Origin: Flavobacteriales bacterium
GTDB taxonomy: Bacteria; Bacteroidota; Bacteroidia; Flavobacteriales_D; Crocinitomicaceae
Reading direction: 5' to 3'
NCBI GenBank assembly: GCA_947458985.1
Contig: CANHBA010000138.1
Location: forward strand, 1-6,074
DNA: 6,074 nt
Shown here: one piece after another, positions 1 to 6,074 of the stretch
Layout of the letters: each line of letters starts with the position of its first letter
How positions within the stretch are numbered: position 1 is the stretch's first letter
Program-made: the position numbers and the translations under genes
The notes under the pieces: generated by a model
The model's input: the letters and a program-made list of their open reading frames with translations, nothing else
Database searches by the model: none
What the model was told of the DNA's origin: nothing

Positions 1-318
1 GAGTTCTTTTCCTAGTCCTGCCCATTTTTTAGTGATTTCGGCAACAATTTGGTCGTTTTTATAAATTTTGAAATCCCAACCAATTAAATTTCCTTTGAGG
101 GTGTAGACAAGTTTGCCGCTTTTATCGTTGATTTCAACTTTAGCTCCTCCAATTCTGAATTGACGGTTTAATGTTCCTATTATTGCACCATTTTCATCAA
201 GCACATTTAGAGGTTTAAAACCGAAAAAAGAGAACCCGCGCTTGATGCCTAGAATTGGTTCATTGGAGACTGTATTTATTTGAACATCAAGAGGCGTCTT
301 AACCAAACCTAAAACACA
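1..318 (-). pseudogene. LURP-one/scramblase-like protein, central part; 5'-truncated and cut by left window edge
   Basis: The minus-strand frame is open from 318 to 1 and gives about 106 residues. These carry hallmarks of the bacterial LURP-one-related/phospholipid scramblase-like family: TPLDVQI, then GIKRGFSFFG, NVLDENGAIIG, FRIGGAKVEI, LKGNLIGWDFKIY and KKWAGLGKEL. The family is a small beta-barrel fold of about 190-200 residues; its bacterial members have no firmly established role that I know of. The last 15-20 residues lie beyond the left edge. By my memory of the family, about 55-60 N-terminal residues should precede TPLDV. Instead there is a TAA at 321-319, no ATG in frame, and only a TTG (306-304) as possible start. 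All three minus-strand frames over 322-480 lack family-like sequence, and that DNA codes for the divergent gene at 342. I therefore read it as a truncated gene remnant. A short functional protein from TTG, or an assembly join, are alternatives. The family call is surer than the pseudogene call. Confidence 0.62.
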
Positions 319-319
319 T

Positions 320-327
320 TATCTTTG
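320..327 (+). promoter_or_regulatory. Candidate Bacteroidota -7 element (TATCTTTG)
   Basis: TATCTTTG matches the Bacteroidota sigma-ABfr consensus TAnnTTTG at every fixed position and ends 14 nt before the ATG at 342. The upstream -33 TTTG box expected about 19-20 nt further left is poor (TCTT at 297-300). The leader would be only a few nucleotides long. It is the only promoter-like element before the 342 gene and lies beside the point where the scramblase-like gene is broken. Confidence 0.35.
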
Positions 328-341
328 ATTCAAAAAACGCC

Positions 342-1097
342 ATGCATTTGAAGCATTTTATCATCCTCTTTTTATCCTTCCCCACCCTATTTTTAGCCCA
401 ATCTAAAAAAGAGGAAATCCTGGTCTTAAACGCGCGCATCGATAGCATCTCAAACGTTTGCAACGCATTAAATTCTGAGAAATCAGCATTACAAAAGGAA
501 CAAATAAAATTGAAGGAAGAATGCGCTTCTGAAAAGAGTTTACTGCAAAATGAGCTGAGTGAGACGCAAAAACAATTGGAAAGTGTTAAAAAAACATTTC
601 AAAGCGAAAGGGCGCTACGGATACAAATAGCAGAGAAAAAAAGCAGTGATTCTCTGGATTTTGTGGCTGAAATAGCAACACTTCAAGAAACCAATAGAAA
701 GGTGACTGACTCACTGCGCAGTATGCAAGAAGCGCAAGCTATAGGTCAGAAAGCAAAATTATTAAATGGCAGCTATTACAATTCAAAAAATCAGGTGTTT
801 ACCATCAGCAACCACACCTTAGATGAAGCATTTGACTTTTCATTCAAATACGGCGTCAATGATGAATGGGGATGCATGATAGAAAATGAAGGGACTGCCA
901 AACGCTTGACAACCGAACCTGATGTACCAGGTGAAATCACCTATTATGTTGGCGAAGCTGATTATCCTTACTTAAAGTTTAGAATCAGTAACGGAAATAC
1001 AATTTACCTGCAAGCCGACCCAGAATTCATTGGCATGGATTGCTCCAAATTTGGTGAATCTCAGGAGGAGACATACACAAAGTTCCTGAGAAGGTAA
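342..1097 (+). CDS. Secreted coiled-coil protein with small Cys-containing C-terminal domain, function unknown
   Basis: This is a 251-residue protein with ATG start and TAA stop. Residues 1-20 form a Sec signal peptide (hydrophobic FIILFLSF core, likely cut after FLAQ or nearby), so the product should be periplasmic or exported. There is no lipobox. Residues about 22-135 are rich in K, E, Q and L with heptad-like spacing and predict a long coiled coil, with cysteines at 40 and 61. Residues about 140-251 form a compact beta-rich domain. It opens with LLNGSYYNS and contains ISNHTLDEAFDFSF, WGCMIENEGTA, ITYYVG and a final EETYTKFLRR, with Cys178 and Cys234 as a possible disulfide. The pattern of an F.F stretch, GC...EGTA and a terminal TYTK resembles small lysozyme-inhibitor-like beta domains of exported bacterial proteins, but that is a loose impression and I do not assign a family. 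It shares strand with the FGE-like gene 48 nt downstream, so co-transcription is possible. Confidence 0.85.
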   Translation: MHLKHFIILFLSFPTLFLAQSKKEEILVLNARIDSISNVCNALNSEKSALQKEQIKLKEECASEKSLLQNELSETQKQLESVKKTFQSERALRIQIAEKKSSDSLDFVAEIATLQETNRKVTDSLRSMQEAQAIGQKAKLLNGSYYNSKNQVFTISNHTLDEAFDFSFKYGVNDEWGCMIENEGTAKRLTTEPDVPGEITYYVGEADYPYLKFRISNGNTIYLQADPEFIGMDCSKFGESQEETYTKFLRR

Positions 1098-1119
1098 GGT
1101 CAGGCCCCACCCTGTAACC
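1098..1119 (+). terminator. Weak hairpin after the 342 gene, possible terminator or attenuator
   Basis: Immediately after the TAA, GGT-CAGG (1098-1104) can pair with CCTG-ACC (1111-1119, with a TA bulge) around a CCCCAC loop. It is followed by T-rich but interrupted sequence (CATTTTATTGCTTTTC) rather than a clean T run. It would allow partial termination or processing between the 342 gene and the downstream gene. The short stem and bulge keep this tentative. Confidence 0.25.
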
Positions 1120-1145
1120 AAACTCATTTTATTGCTTTTCATTAT

Positions 1146-3236
1146 TTGAAAAAAAAGCAATTGATGAAGTTATCCTTACTTGTTCTCCTCTGTATAACCG
1201 GTTTTTTCTCCTTGAGTCAAGAACCTTTGCGCGTCAATCACCGCCAGACAAACTTCCGAAGTTGCGGAACGCCTAATTTATATGCCAGCACTTTCGAGCT
1301 CACAAATGGTGAATATCTGGCCTATACATTATGGGTGCAACAAAACCTTGGGACAGAAGCTTACAAGGCTGCGCTTCCTGATACGCTGGTTTGGAGTTCC
1401 AAATTCAGTATCAATGAGAAATATGTCACCTATTACCTGAGACATCCGGCTTACAAAGATTATCCGATTGTAGGGCTTAGCTACAAACAAGCACTTGCTT
1501 ATTGTGATTGGCTAAGTAAGCAAACCAATATTTCACTGCATGATCCCAAAATAAAGCAAATTGTATTCAGACTACCCACTGAAGAAGAATGGGAAACAGC
1601 AGCACTCGGTGGTTTACCTAAAAACACGCTTTATCCCTGGGGTACGCATTCATTGTACGTAGAAGAAGGGAAATTCAAAGGATTTGCGCAAGCCAATGTT
1701 ATAGGTACGCGCTACGCACCCAACCGAGACACTTACACCCTATTTAATGGGAACAACTACTACGACTCTTATGGAGACATCACCTTTCCGGTAAGTACAT
1801 ATAAACACAATCAGTATGGTTTATATCATATAATTGGCAATGTTGCTGAGATGGTCGCGGATCCGGAAATCTCAAAAGGCGGTTCATGGCAAGACCAATT
1901 ACATGAAGCAACTATTCAACATGCAGAAAAACTGGAGAGACCAACAAATGCACATGTCGGCATGCGTATTTTTGCGGAGGTTGTGGCGTATCATACCACT
2001 ACAAGATTACCAGATATTTCGGCCAAATCAATTGAAAATACTTGTTCATTAATACCACAAAAAGACAGCGCTTTTTACATCTCTAATTTTGAGGTGTGCA
2101 ATGCACTATACAACACTTATCTGAGTTCACTTGAGGGTGAAAAATTAAAAAAATCCCTGCCAAATGATTCATTATGGAGTGCGGAAACTTCTATTTTACA
2201 GTACACGCAATACCATACCCAATTTCCGGATTATCCTGTTTGCAATATTGACAAAGCAGCTATGCTCGATTTTTGTCAATGGCTCGAAAATCAATACAAT
2301 ACTGACCCGAAACGCAAGCATTCAAAAATCGAAATCAGCCTGCCCACTTATGAGGAGTGGTATGCCGCTGCTGGCGGGCCTGAAGACAGGCTATTTTCGT
2401 GGCAATCGCATATTCCTACGGATAGAAACGCTACTTATATATTGAATTTTAGCCCCTTGCCAGAACATGTTTTTGTAGATCCCTACTTTTACCGCAAAGA
2501 CAGCGCTTATCAGCAAACTTACCGCAAAGAAATCCAAAAAGCGAGGCGCGCAGATGGGTATGAATTGACCTGCCCTGTTGGTGCTTTTGATTTAACGCAA
2601 ATGCTCTACAAGGATGCGCATTTAAAAAAACAGCAACTCAATGGTAACGTAGCTGAGGCGCTTCTCGACTCGCCACTCGCCATTGGTGGCTCTTTTGCAA
2701 GTTTTGAGCACGAGTGTCATATCAACGACGAAATGGACTTAACGAACCCCAATAACAAGAAATTTGGGCAGGAAATCACACTGCCTTCACCGCAAGTCGG
2801 ATTCAGGTTTATATACCGAGTAGTTGATCCTGCGCCGACAACTTCGATACATCCAAAACCAATCCCGATATTTGATACGACAACTGCCATGTCCTTCTCG
2901 AGCTATAGAGGTCAATGGAAGTCACATTTGCTCGACCCGATCTACTACAGACAAGATTTCTTTTTGCTTCTCAATATGAAAGATGCTGACTTTTATATTT
3001 GGGATAATGAGAAATACAATTGTTACGGGAAAATTGAAAAATGGACCATGTCTGAAGCAAATAACAAACTCAATTTTGATTTGACCATTACCCACAAAAG
3101 AAAAAAAGGTACGCTCAGTCAACCTTGTCAAGTAAGTGTCGATCTTGACAAAAAGCAAATAAGTATTCACAACGGCCTCAAAAGAAGGAAGTATCGGATC
3201 AGGAGTACTGAATACCGCAAGGAAAGATACCTTTGA
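1146..3236 (+). CDS. Secreted protein with tandem FGE-sulfatase (SUMF1/GldK-like) domains and unknown C-terminal module
   Basis: Numbering is from a TTG at 1146, which gives an MKKKQLMK basic start to the signal peptide. ATG at 1164 (residue 7) is an equally plausible start. Signal peptide residues are about 1-25 (LLVLLCITGFFSLSQ); its cysteine is not in a lipobox. Domain 1 (about 40-280) shows FELTNGEY, LPDTLVW, HPAYKDYPIVGLSYKQA, LPTEEEWE, GLYHIIGNVAE, KGGSW and VGMR. Domain 2 (about 310-558) repeats the plan in more degenerate form: FEVCNALY, FPDYPVCNI, LPTYEEW, LNGNVAEAL, IGGSF and VGFRF. Residues about 578-696 form a third, unrecognised beta-rich module. This fold includes the Cys-type formylglycine-generating enzyme and the gliding/type IX secretion proteins GldJ and GldK, which use it structurally. 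Domain 1 has no cysteine after GGSW, and domain 2 keeps only Cys524 of the FGE pair, so classical FGE activity is unlikely. A structural or ligand-binding envelope role is my inference. Two FGE units and no lipobox argue against gldJ or gldK themselves. Confidence 0.85.
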   Translation: MKKKQLMKLSLLVLLCITGFFSLSQEPLRVNHRQTNFRSCGTPNLYASTFELTNGEYLAYTLWVQQNLGTEAYKAALPDTLVWSSKFSINEKYVTYYLRHPAYKDYPIVGLSYKQALAYCDWLSKQTNISLHDPKIKQIVFRLPTEEEWETAALGGLPKNTLYPWGTHSLYVEEGKFKGFAQANVIGTRYAPNRDTYTLFNGNNYYDSYGDITFPVSTYKHNQYGLYHIIGNVAEMVADPEISKGGSWQDQLHEATIQHAEKLERPTNAHVGMRIFAEVVAYHTTTRLPDISAKSIENTCSLIPQKDSAFYISNFEVCNALYNTYLSSLEGEKLKKSLPNDSLWSAETSILQYTQYHTQFPDYPVCNIDKAAMLDFCQWLENQYNTDPKRKHSKIEISLPTYEEWYAAAGGPEDRLFSWQSHIPTDRNATYILNFSPLPEHVFVDPYFYRKDSAYQQTYRKEIQKARRADGYELTCPVGAFDLTQMLYKDAHLKKQQLNGNVAEALLDSPLAIGGSFASFEHECHINDEMDLTNPNNKKFGQEITLPSPQVGFRFIYRVVDPAPTTSIHPKPIPIFDTTTAMSFSSYRGQWKSHLLDPIYYRQDFFLLLNMKDADFYIWDNEKYNCYGKIEKWTMSEANNKLNFDLTITHKRKKGTLSQPCQVSVDLDKKQISIHNGLKRRKYRIRSTEYRKERYL

Positions 3237-3267
3237 ATTACTTAAAAATCAAAGCAGCCTAGCGCCT

Positions 3268-4620
3268 TTAATTGCCCGCTTCTTTGTTTGCGAAATCGAC
3301 ATCAAAAACCATGACGGCATTTCCAGAATTGGGAGTTGAATCCTTGCCTTGAGAGGTGACAATCAGCTGCTTGTTGTTGGGCGACAACGCCATGCCAACA
3401 GGAAACGCCTCTGCCTTTACTTCGTAAATCACCTTCATGTTTTCGTTGTCGATGACCACCACTTTACAGGCGTTATTGACACAAGCAAAAGTGTATTTTC
3501 CGTCGGCCGTGACATCAATAGTGCGGGCTCCGGCGCCTACCATGACAGTTTGCCAATTTTTATATTCTAAAATATGTTGTTCGTTGAACGTTTGCTTTAA
3601 AACATCGGCTAAGTTGGCTTTTTGAACAGCCCCAAATTTGTTGGAACTTAAATAGATGTCGCCATTGTTTAGCGCGATGTGGCGCAGGTTCAGGTAAGAA
3701 CCCGTAATGGTGCCTTGGTACTTTCTCGACGGTAAATCAATGACGGCAATGCCATTCCCTCCCATTTTGGCAACGAGAATATGCTGGTTGTCTTCGGTAA
3801 AAACAGTGCCGCGCAAACAATTACTACAGTTGTTATCGCGGTCTACGTTGCCACTAAAGTTGGTAACGACTTGTTGGTCGATGATGATATGCGACACATA
3901 AGTAAAATCCATAGGGTCTTGACTTGAAATGTCTATTAGTCCCACGGTGTTGTCGCCCCAATGCGTTACGGCAATATAATTGTTGTCTGCTGAACAAGCA
4001 ATCATTTTTGGCAGCGGCCCTGAAGGCATGACGCGCACAATTTCGTCTGTTTTGGTATCGATAATTGCCACTGCCGAGGGCGACTCTGCATTCGGATCCC
4101 AATTTCGGCGATAGTAGGTAACCCATAGGTATTTGCCGTCGTGAGACAAACAACTTTCTACTGGCTTGCCTAAAAAAGTATTGTAGTCTTCTTTTTGCTG
4201 CTTGAATTGGTACCCAAAAACAGTTGTTTCATTGTTCTTAAAGAGCGAGCGATTACTGGCATTGAATTCATGACGGATTTCTTTGATTTTAGCGAGTGTT
4301 TTGGCATCAAAAACGGCTGTCGTGTATCCTTCCAAAGAATTGATGTAAAACTTACTGCCATCTTGTGCATAAATCGCTGACTTCGGCGAATTGATCGCCG
4401 TTTCATAGAACCAATTGGAGTCTTTGGGAAATTGGACTTTACTTTGAATGACGCGCACTAATTTTAACGCCTCGAAACGCCCATTAGAAACCACCGCTTC
4501 TTTTTTCAAGGTGTCTGAAGGAATGGCTGTGTTTTTTGCAGCGCCTTCTTTCGCACTTTGCGAACAAGAGCTAAAAGTGAGGCAAAGCGTAAAGAAGAAA
4601 AGCCAGATTGATTTAATCAT
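3268..4620 (-). CDS. YVTN-type beta-propeller lipoprotein
   Basis: This 450-residue protein starts at ATG 4620-4618 and ends with TAA at 3268. Residues 1-19 are a lipoprotein signal peptide with lipobox FSSC (Cys19), followed by a Ser/Ala/Lys-rich linker to about residue 48, so it is predicted to be tethered to a membrane facing the periplasm or outside. The rest reads as repeated beta-propeller blades of the YVTN/surface-antigen or cytochrome cd1-like class: SHDGKYLWVTYY, SADNNYIAVTHWGDNTVGLID, TEDNQHILVAKMGGNGIAVID, TADGKYTFACVNN and SPNNKQLIVTSQGKDS. These propellers bind proteins or small ligands; some are enzymes. Cysteines fall at 157, 209, 265, 268 (CSNC), 380 and 385. None forms a CxxCH haem site. 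Its start overlaps the SGNH hydrolase stop by 8 nt, which implies translational coupling and a shared envelope task. A metal-, glycan- or partner-binding scaffold is inference only. It converges on the FGE-like gene, with 31 nt between the stops and no convincing terminator. Confidence 0.88.
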   Translation of the reverse strand: MIKSIWLFFFTLCLTFSSCSQSAKEGAAKNTAIPSDTLKKEAVVSNGRFEALKLVRVIQSKVQFPKDSNWFYETAINSPKSAIYAQDGSKFYINSLEGYTTAVFDAKTLAKIKEIRHEFNASNRSLFKNNETTVFGYQFKQQKEDYNTFLGKPVESCLSHDGKYLWVTYYRRNWDPNAESPSAVAIIDTKTDEIVRVMPSGPLPKMIACSADNNYIAVTHWGDNTVGLIDISSQDPMDFTYVSHIIIDQQVVTNFSGNVDRDNNCSNCLRGTVFTEDNQHILVAKMGGNGIAVIDLPSRKYQGTITGSYLNLRHIALNNGDIYLSSNKFGAVQKANLADVLKQTFNEQHILEYKNWQTVMVGAGARTIDVTADGKYTFACVNNACKVVVIDNENMKVIYEVKAEAFPVGMALSPNNKQLIVTSQGKDSTPNSGNAVMVFDVDFANKEAGN

Positions 4621-5716
4621 TTTGAGTCATTTTTAGTTGTTGCTTGAGGTAGTTCGCCAATAAAAAACCTTGTTTTTGATAACCTTTGCGAAGAAAATGG
4701 ATGTGGTCGTCGTTGACCAAACCTTGTTGCTTCCATTGGAGCATATAGCCCTTCCCTCCCATGGCTTGTTGTTGGTCATAGGTAAGTAATTCTTGCTCAC
4801 TTGCCACTTTCAAAAGTACCGCATGAACAGCATCTATTCTTGTATTGTAGACATAGCTGCCATTGACCTTTATGTAATTCTCATTTGGCAAGACCAAGAC
4901 AATCTTTGCTGCAGAAGTATTGGTTCTGATCCTATCGATAAATGTCCGAACCTCTTTTTCAAAAGCAATGGAATCCCACTTCTTTACACTTTCATTGGTG
5001 CCTAAACTTACTACAACCATATCGGGAAGGAGGAGTTTTAGACCCTTCTCAAAATTTGAATTGTCGTTGTAGCTTTTAAATGTAGCTCCGGCAACACCAG
5101 TGGAATGATAAATGATGCCAAGGTTGTTGGTATACTCCATTAAATCAAGTAAGGTAAATGTGCATCCTTTGAATGCGATCAACGAAGTATCCGACGCAAT
5201 TGAAAAGTTCAAGGTGTCTGCCAATTGAACTTGATTTACATATGTCTTTTTGATCCCGTTGACCTCTACAACACAATTTTGACAATCTTGAATTGCATAC
5301 GACACTTTACCCAATGTAGCGGGGTAATCTAAGGTGTCTTTCCCTGTTGCCCATTTCATATAACCACTTGTGGCAGTACTTTGAATAGAAATACCTGTCA
5401 ATCCTATGGCTTGTGAATTTGGTTTGGTAATCCAGGAGGAAGTCCAAGCGATGTTGCTTGTAAAAGTAAAGTCTTTGGGTCCATTGGTTTTGGCTAAACC
5501 GTAGGGGAAAATCAGGCCCCTGCCTGCGTTGCCCAATTCTTTTTGCAATTGGTAACGCGTCATGCCACTCAAATTATTGGGCTGTAAATGTGAGTCACCT
5601 ATATGTAAAATAGTATATGGTTTTTGTGCATAAGACGCACAAGAAAAGTTCAGTAAGCAGGTAATACTAAAACTGAAAATAAATAAATGGTTGTATTTCA
5701 GTAGACTGAAATTCAT
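4613..5716 (-). CDS. Exported SGNH/GDSL-family hydrolase or O-acyltransferase, MBOAT partner
   Basis: This is a 367-residue protein with a Sec signal peptide (residues about 1-30, likely cut after ASYA). The SGNH blocks are all visible. Block I is HIGDSHLQ with nucleophile Ser42, block II is STGVAGATF with oxyanion Gly207, block III is LGTNES with Asn241, and block V is NDDHIHF with the Asp337-x-x-His340 catalytic pair. The set is complete, so it is probably an active esterase or acyltransferase. About 165 residues separate blocks I and II, far more than in a minimal SGNH domain. They include GRGLIFPYG, TNGPKDF and a beta-rich stretch that probably forms an inserted accessory or glycan-binding domain, an arrangement recalling Ape1-type peptidoglycan O-acetylesterases. 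The gene overlaps the upstream MBOAT gene by 50 nt and the downstream propeller gene by 8 nt. SGNH proteins next to MBOAT genes commonly add or remove O-acetyl groups on exopolysaccharide or peptidoglycan. The actual glycan and direction of reaction cannot be told here. Cys145 and Cys148 (CQNC) may form a disulfide. Confidence 0.9.
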   Translation of the reverse strand: MNFSLLKYNHLFIFSFSITCLLNFSCASYAQKPYTILHIGDSHLQPNNLSGMTRYQLQKELGNAGRGLIFPYGLAKTNGPKDFTFTSNIAWTSSWITKPNSQAIGLTGISIQSTATSGYMKWATGKDTLDYPATLGKVSYAIQDCQNCVVEVNGIKKTYVNQVQLADTLNFSIASDTSLIAFKGCTFTLLDLMEYTNNLGIIYHSTGVAGATFKSYNDNSNFEKGLKLLLPDMVVVSLGTNESVKKWDSIAFEKEVRTFIDRIRTNTSAAKIVLVLPNENYIKVNGSYVYNTRIDAVHAVLLKVASEQELLTYDQQQAMGGKGYMLQWKQQGLVNDDHIHFLRKGYQKQGFLLANYLKQQLKMTQND

Positions 5717-6074
5717 ACATGAGTTGAATTAAAATGATAAATAGCAACAACTTGACGACATAACGCTCTTTTAAATAATACTGCATGGCCTTTTCTTTGA
5801 GTGAAGTCGAAAGTAAGGTCAGAGAAAAGCCCAATACGAGCACAAGTACAAAAGCCCAATTTTGAGTACAGAAAATGGACAAAGTTTGCCAATCTAGACC
5901 TTTTGCGATGGCTCCGAAGACAATATATGTATCTGTCAAACTTTGAGCTCTAAACGGAATCCAAAGCAAAACAACACACACAAAAGTAAGCAACCAAGAC
6001 AGTGCTGTCCAAATTTTGTGATCCGGACTTCCAAAGTATTTTACAAAAAGCTTATGCAGAACCAATAAAATGCC
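5667..6074 (-). CDS. MBOAT-family O-acyltransferase, C-terminal part (N-terminus beyond right edge)
   Basis: The frame is open to the window edge and starts mid-protein with GILLVLHKLF, the stretch that normally follows the catalytic-histidine region (WG..HG) in MBOAT proteins such as AlgI and DltB relatives. About 136 residues are visible. They contain three hydrophobic segments (around LSWLLTFVCVVLLWIPF, WAFVLVLVLGFSL and VVKLLLFIILIQL) and the WIPFRAQS signature after the first, typical of AlgI-like MBOAT C-termini. The protein closes with PFIYFQF and TAG. The family is an inner-membrane enzyme that passes acyl groups from a cytoplasmic donor to extracytoplasmic acceptors. The TTG at 6065 should not be read as the start, because homology continues through the edge. 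The catalytic histidine and most membrane helices are off-window. Its last 16 codons overlap, in a different phase, the start of the SGNH gene, its likely partner. Confidence 0.88.
   Translation of the reverse strand, partial: GILLVLHKLFVKYFGSPDHKIWTALSWLLTFVCVVLLWIPFRAQSLTDTYIVFGAIAKGLDWQTLSIFCTQNWAFVLVLVLGFSLTLLSTSLKEKAMQYYLKERYVVKLLLFIILIQLMYEFQSTEIQPFIYFQF

Noticed and set aside
2489..2530. Repeated TACCGCAAAGA (two copies, 31 nt apart) as a regulatory or recombination repeat.
   Set aside because: Both copies are in the same reading frame and encode YRK in a charged segment of the FGE-like protein; this is ordinary local protein repetition.
1146..3236. Assigning gldJ or gldK to the double FGE-like gene.
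   Set aside because: Those proteins are lipoproteins with a single FGE-like unit and lie in gliding/type IX gene clusters. Here there are two units, a type I signal peptide and no gld neighbours.
3231..3254. Inverted repeat CTTTGA...TCAAAG between the convergent genes as a bidirectional terminator.
   Set aside because: The 6-bp stem has only two G/C pairs and a 12-nt loop, and there is no clean T run on either side, so it is too weak to annotate.
3817..3828. CSNC in the propeller lipoprotein as a c-type haem site.
   Set aside because: The motif is C-x2-C followed by Leu, not His, so it is not a CxxCH site.
3854..4153. A 99-codon minus-strand frame inside the propeller gene, and similar open frames elsewhere (for example 2164-2445 and 972-1160).
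   Set aside because: They lie inside well-supported genes in other frames, have no domain-like sequence and no start signals, so they are shadow frames.
5630..5716. NFSC in the SGNH signal peptide as a lipobox.
   Set aside because: Asn at -3 and Phe at -2 are atypical, and a better signal peptidase I site (ASYA) follows, so export as a soluble or loosely attached protein is more likely.

Overview
The window looks like chromosomal DNA of a Bacteroidota bacterium, probably Flavobacteriia-like or a close relative. The signs are GldJ/GldK-flavoured formylglycine-generating-enzyme (FGE) folds, an MBOAT protein ending in the IYFQF tail I associate with this phylum, a secreted-protein-rich gene set, weak Shine-Dalgarno signals, and one match to the Bacteroidota -7 promoter element TAnnTTTG. 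The genus cannot be named from sequence alone. I see no rRNA, tRNA, CRISPR array, insertion sequence, integrase or recognisable defence system.

Layout. Positions 1-318 (minus strand) hold the central part of a LURP-one/scramblase-like protein. It runs off the left edge, and its N-terminal third is missing, cut off at an in-frame stop exactly where the next gene begins on the other strand. Positions 342-1097 (plus) encode a secreted protein with a long coiled coil and a small C-terminal domain. Positions 1146-3236 (plus) encode a 696-residue secreted protein with two successive FGE/SUMF1-type domains, neither with a complete FGE cysteine pair, followed by an unrecognised C-terminal module. A short convergent gap follows.

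The right half (3268-6074, minus) is a tight, overlapping gene series read leftwards. It has the C-terminal end of an MBOAT O-acyltransferase (cut by the window edge), then an exported SGNH/GDSL hydrolase overlapping it by 50 nt, then a YVTN-type beta-propeller lipoprotein overlapping the hydrolase by 8 nt. MBOAT plus SGNH is the classic pairing for O-acylation or deacylation of an envelope glycan: the membrane protein moves an acyl group across the inner membrane and the exported SGNH protein transfers or removes it. The propeller lipoprotein is the less expected third member and may be a scaffold or binding partner.

Most noteworthy are the double pseudo-FGE protein with its extra C-terminal module, the truncated scramblase-like gene at an apparent rearrangement point, and the overlapping MBOAT-SGNH-propeller unit. 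Nothing here proves a wholly new system. The family calls come from motif recognition by eye.
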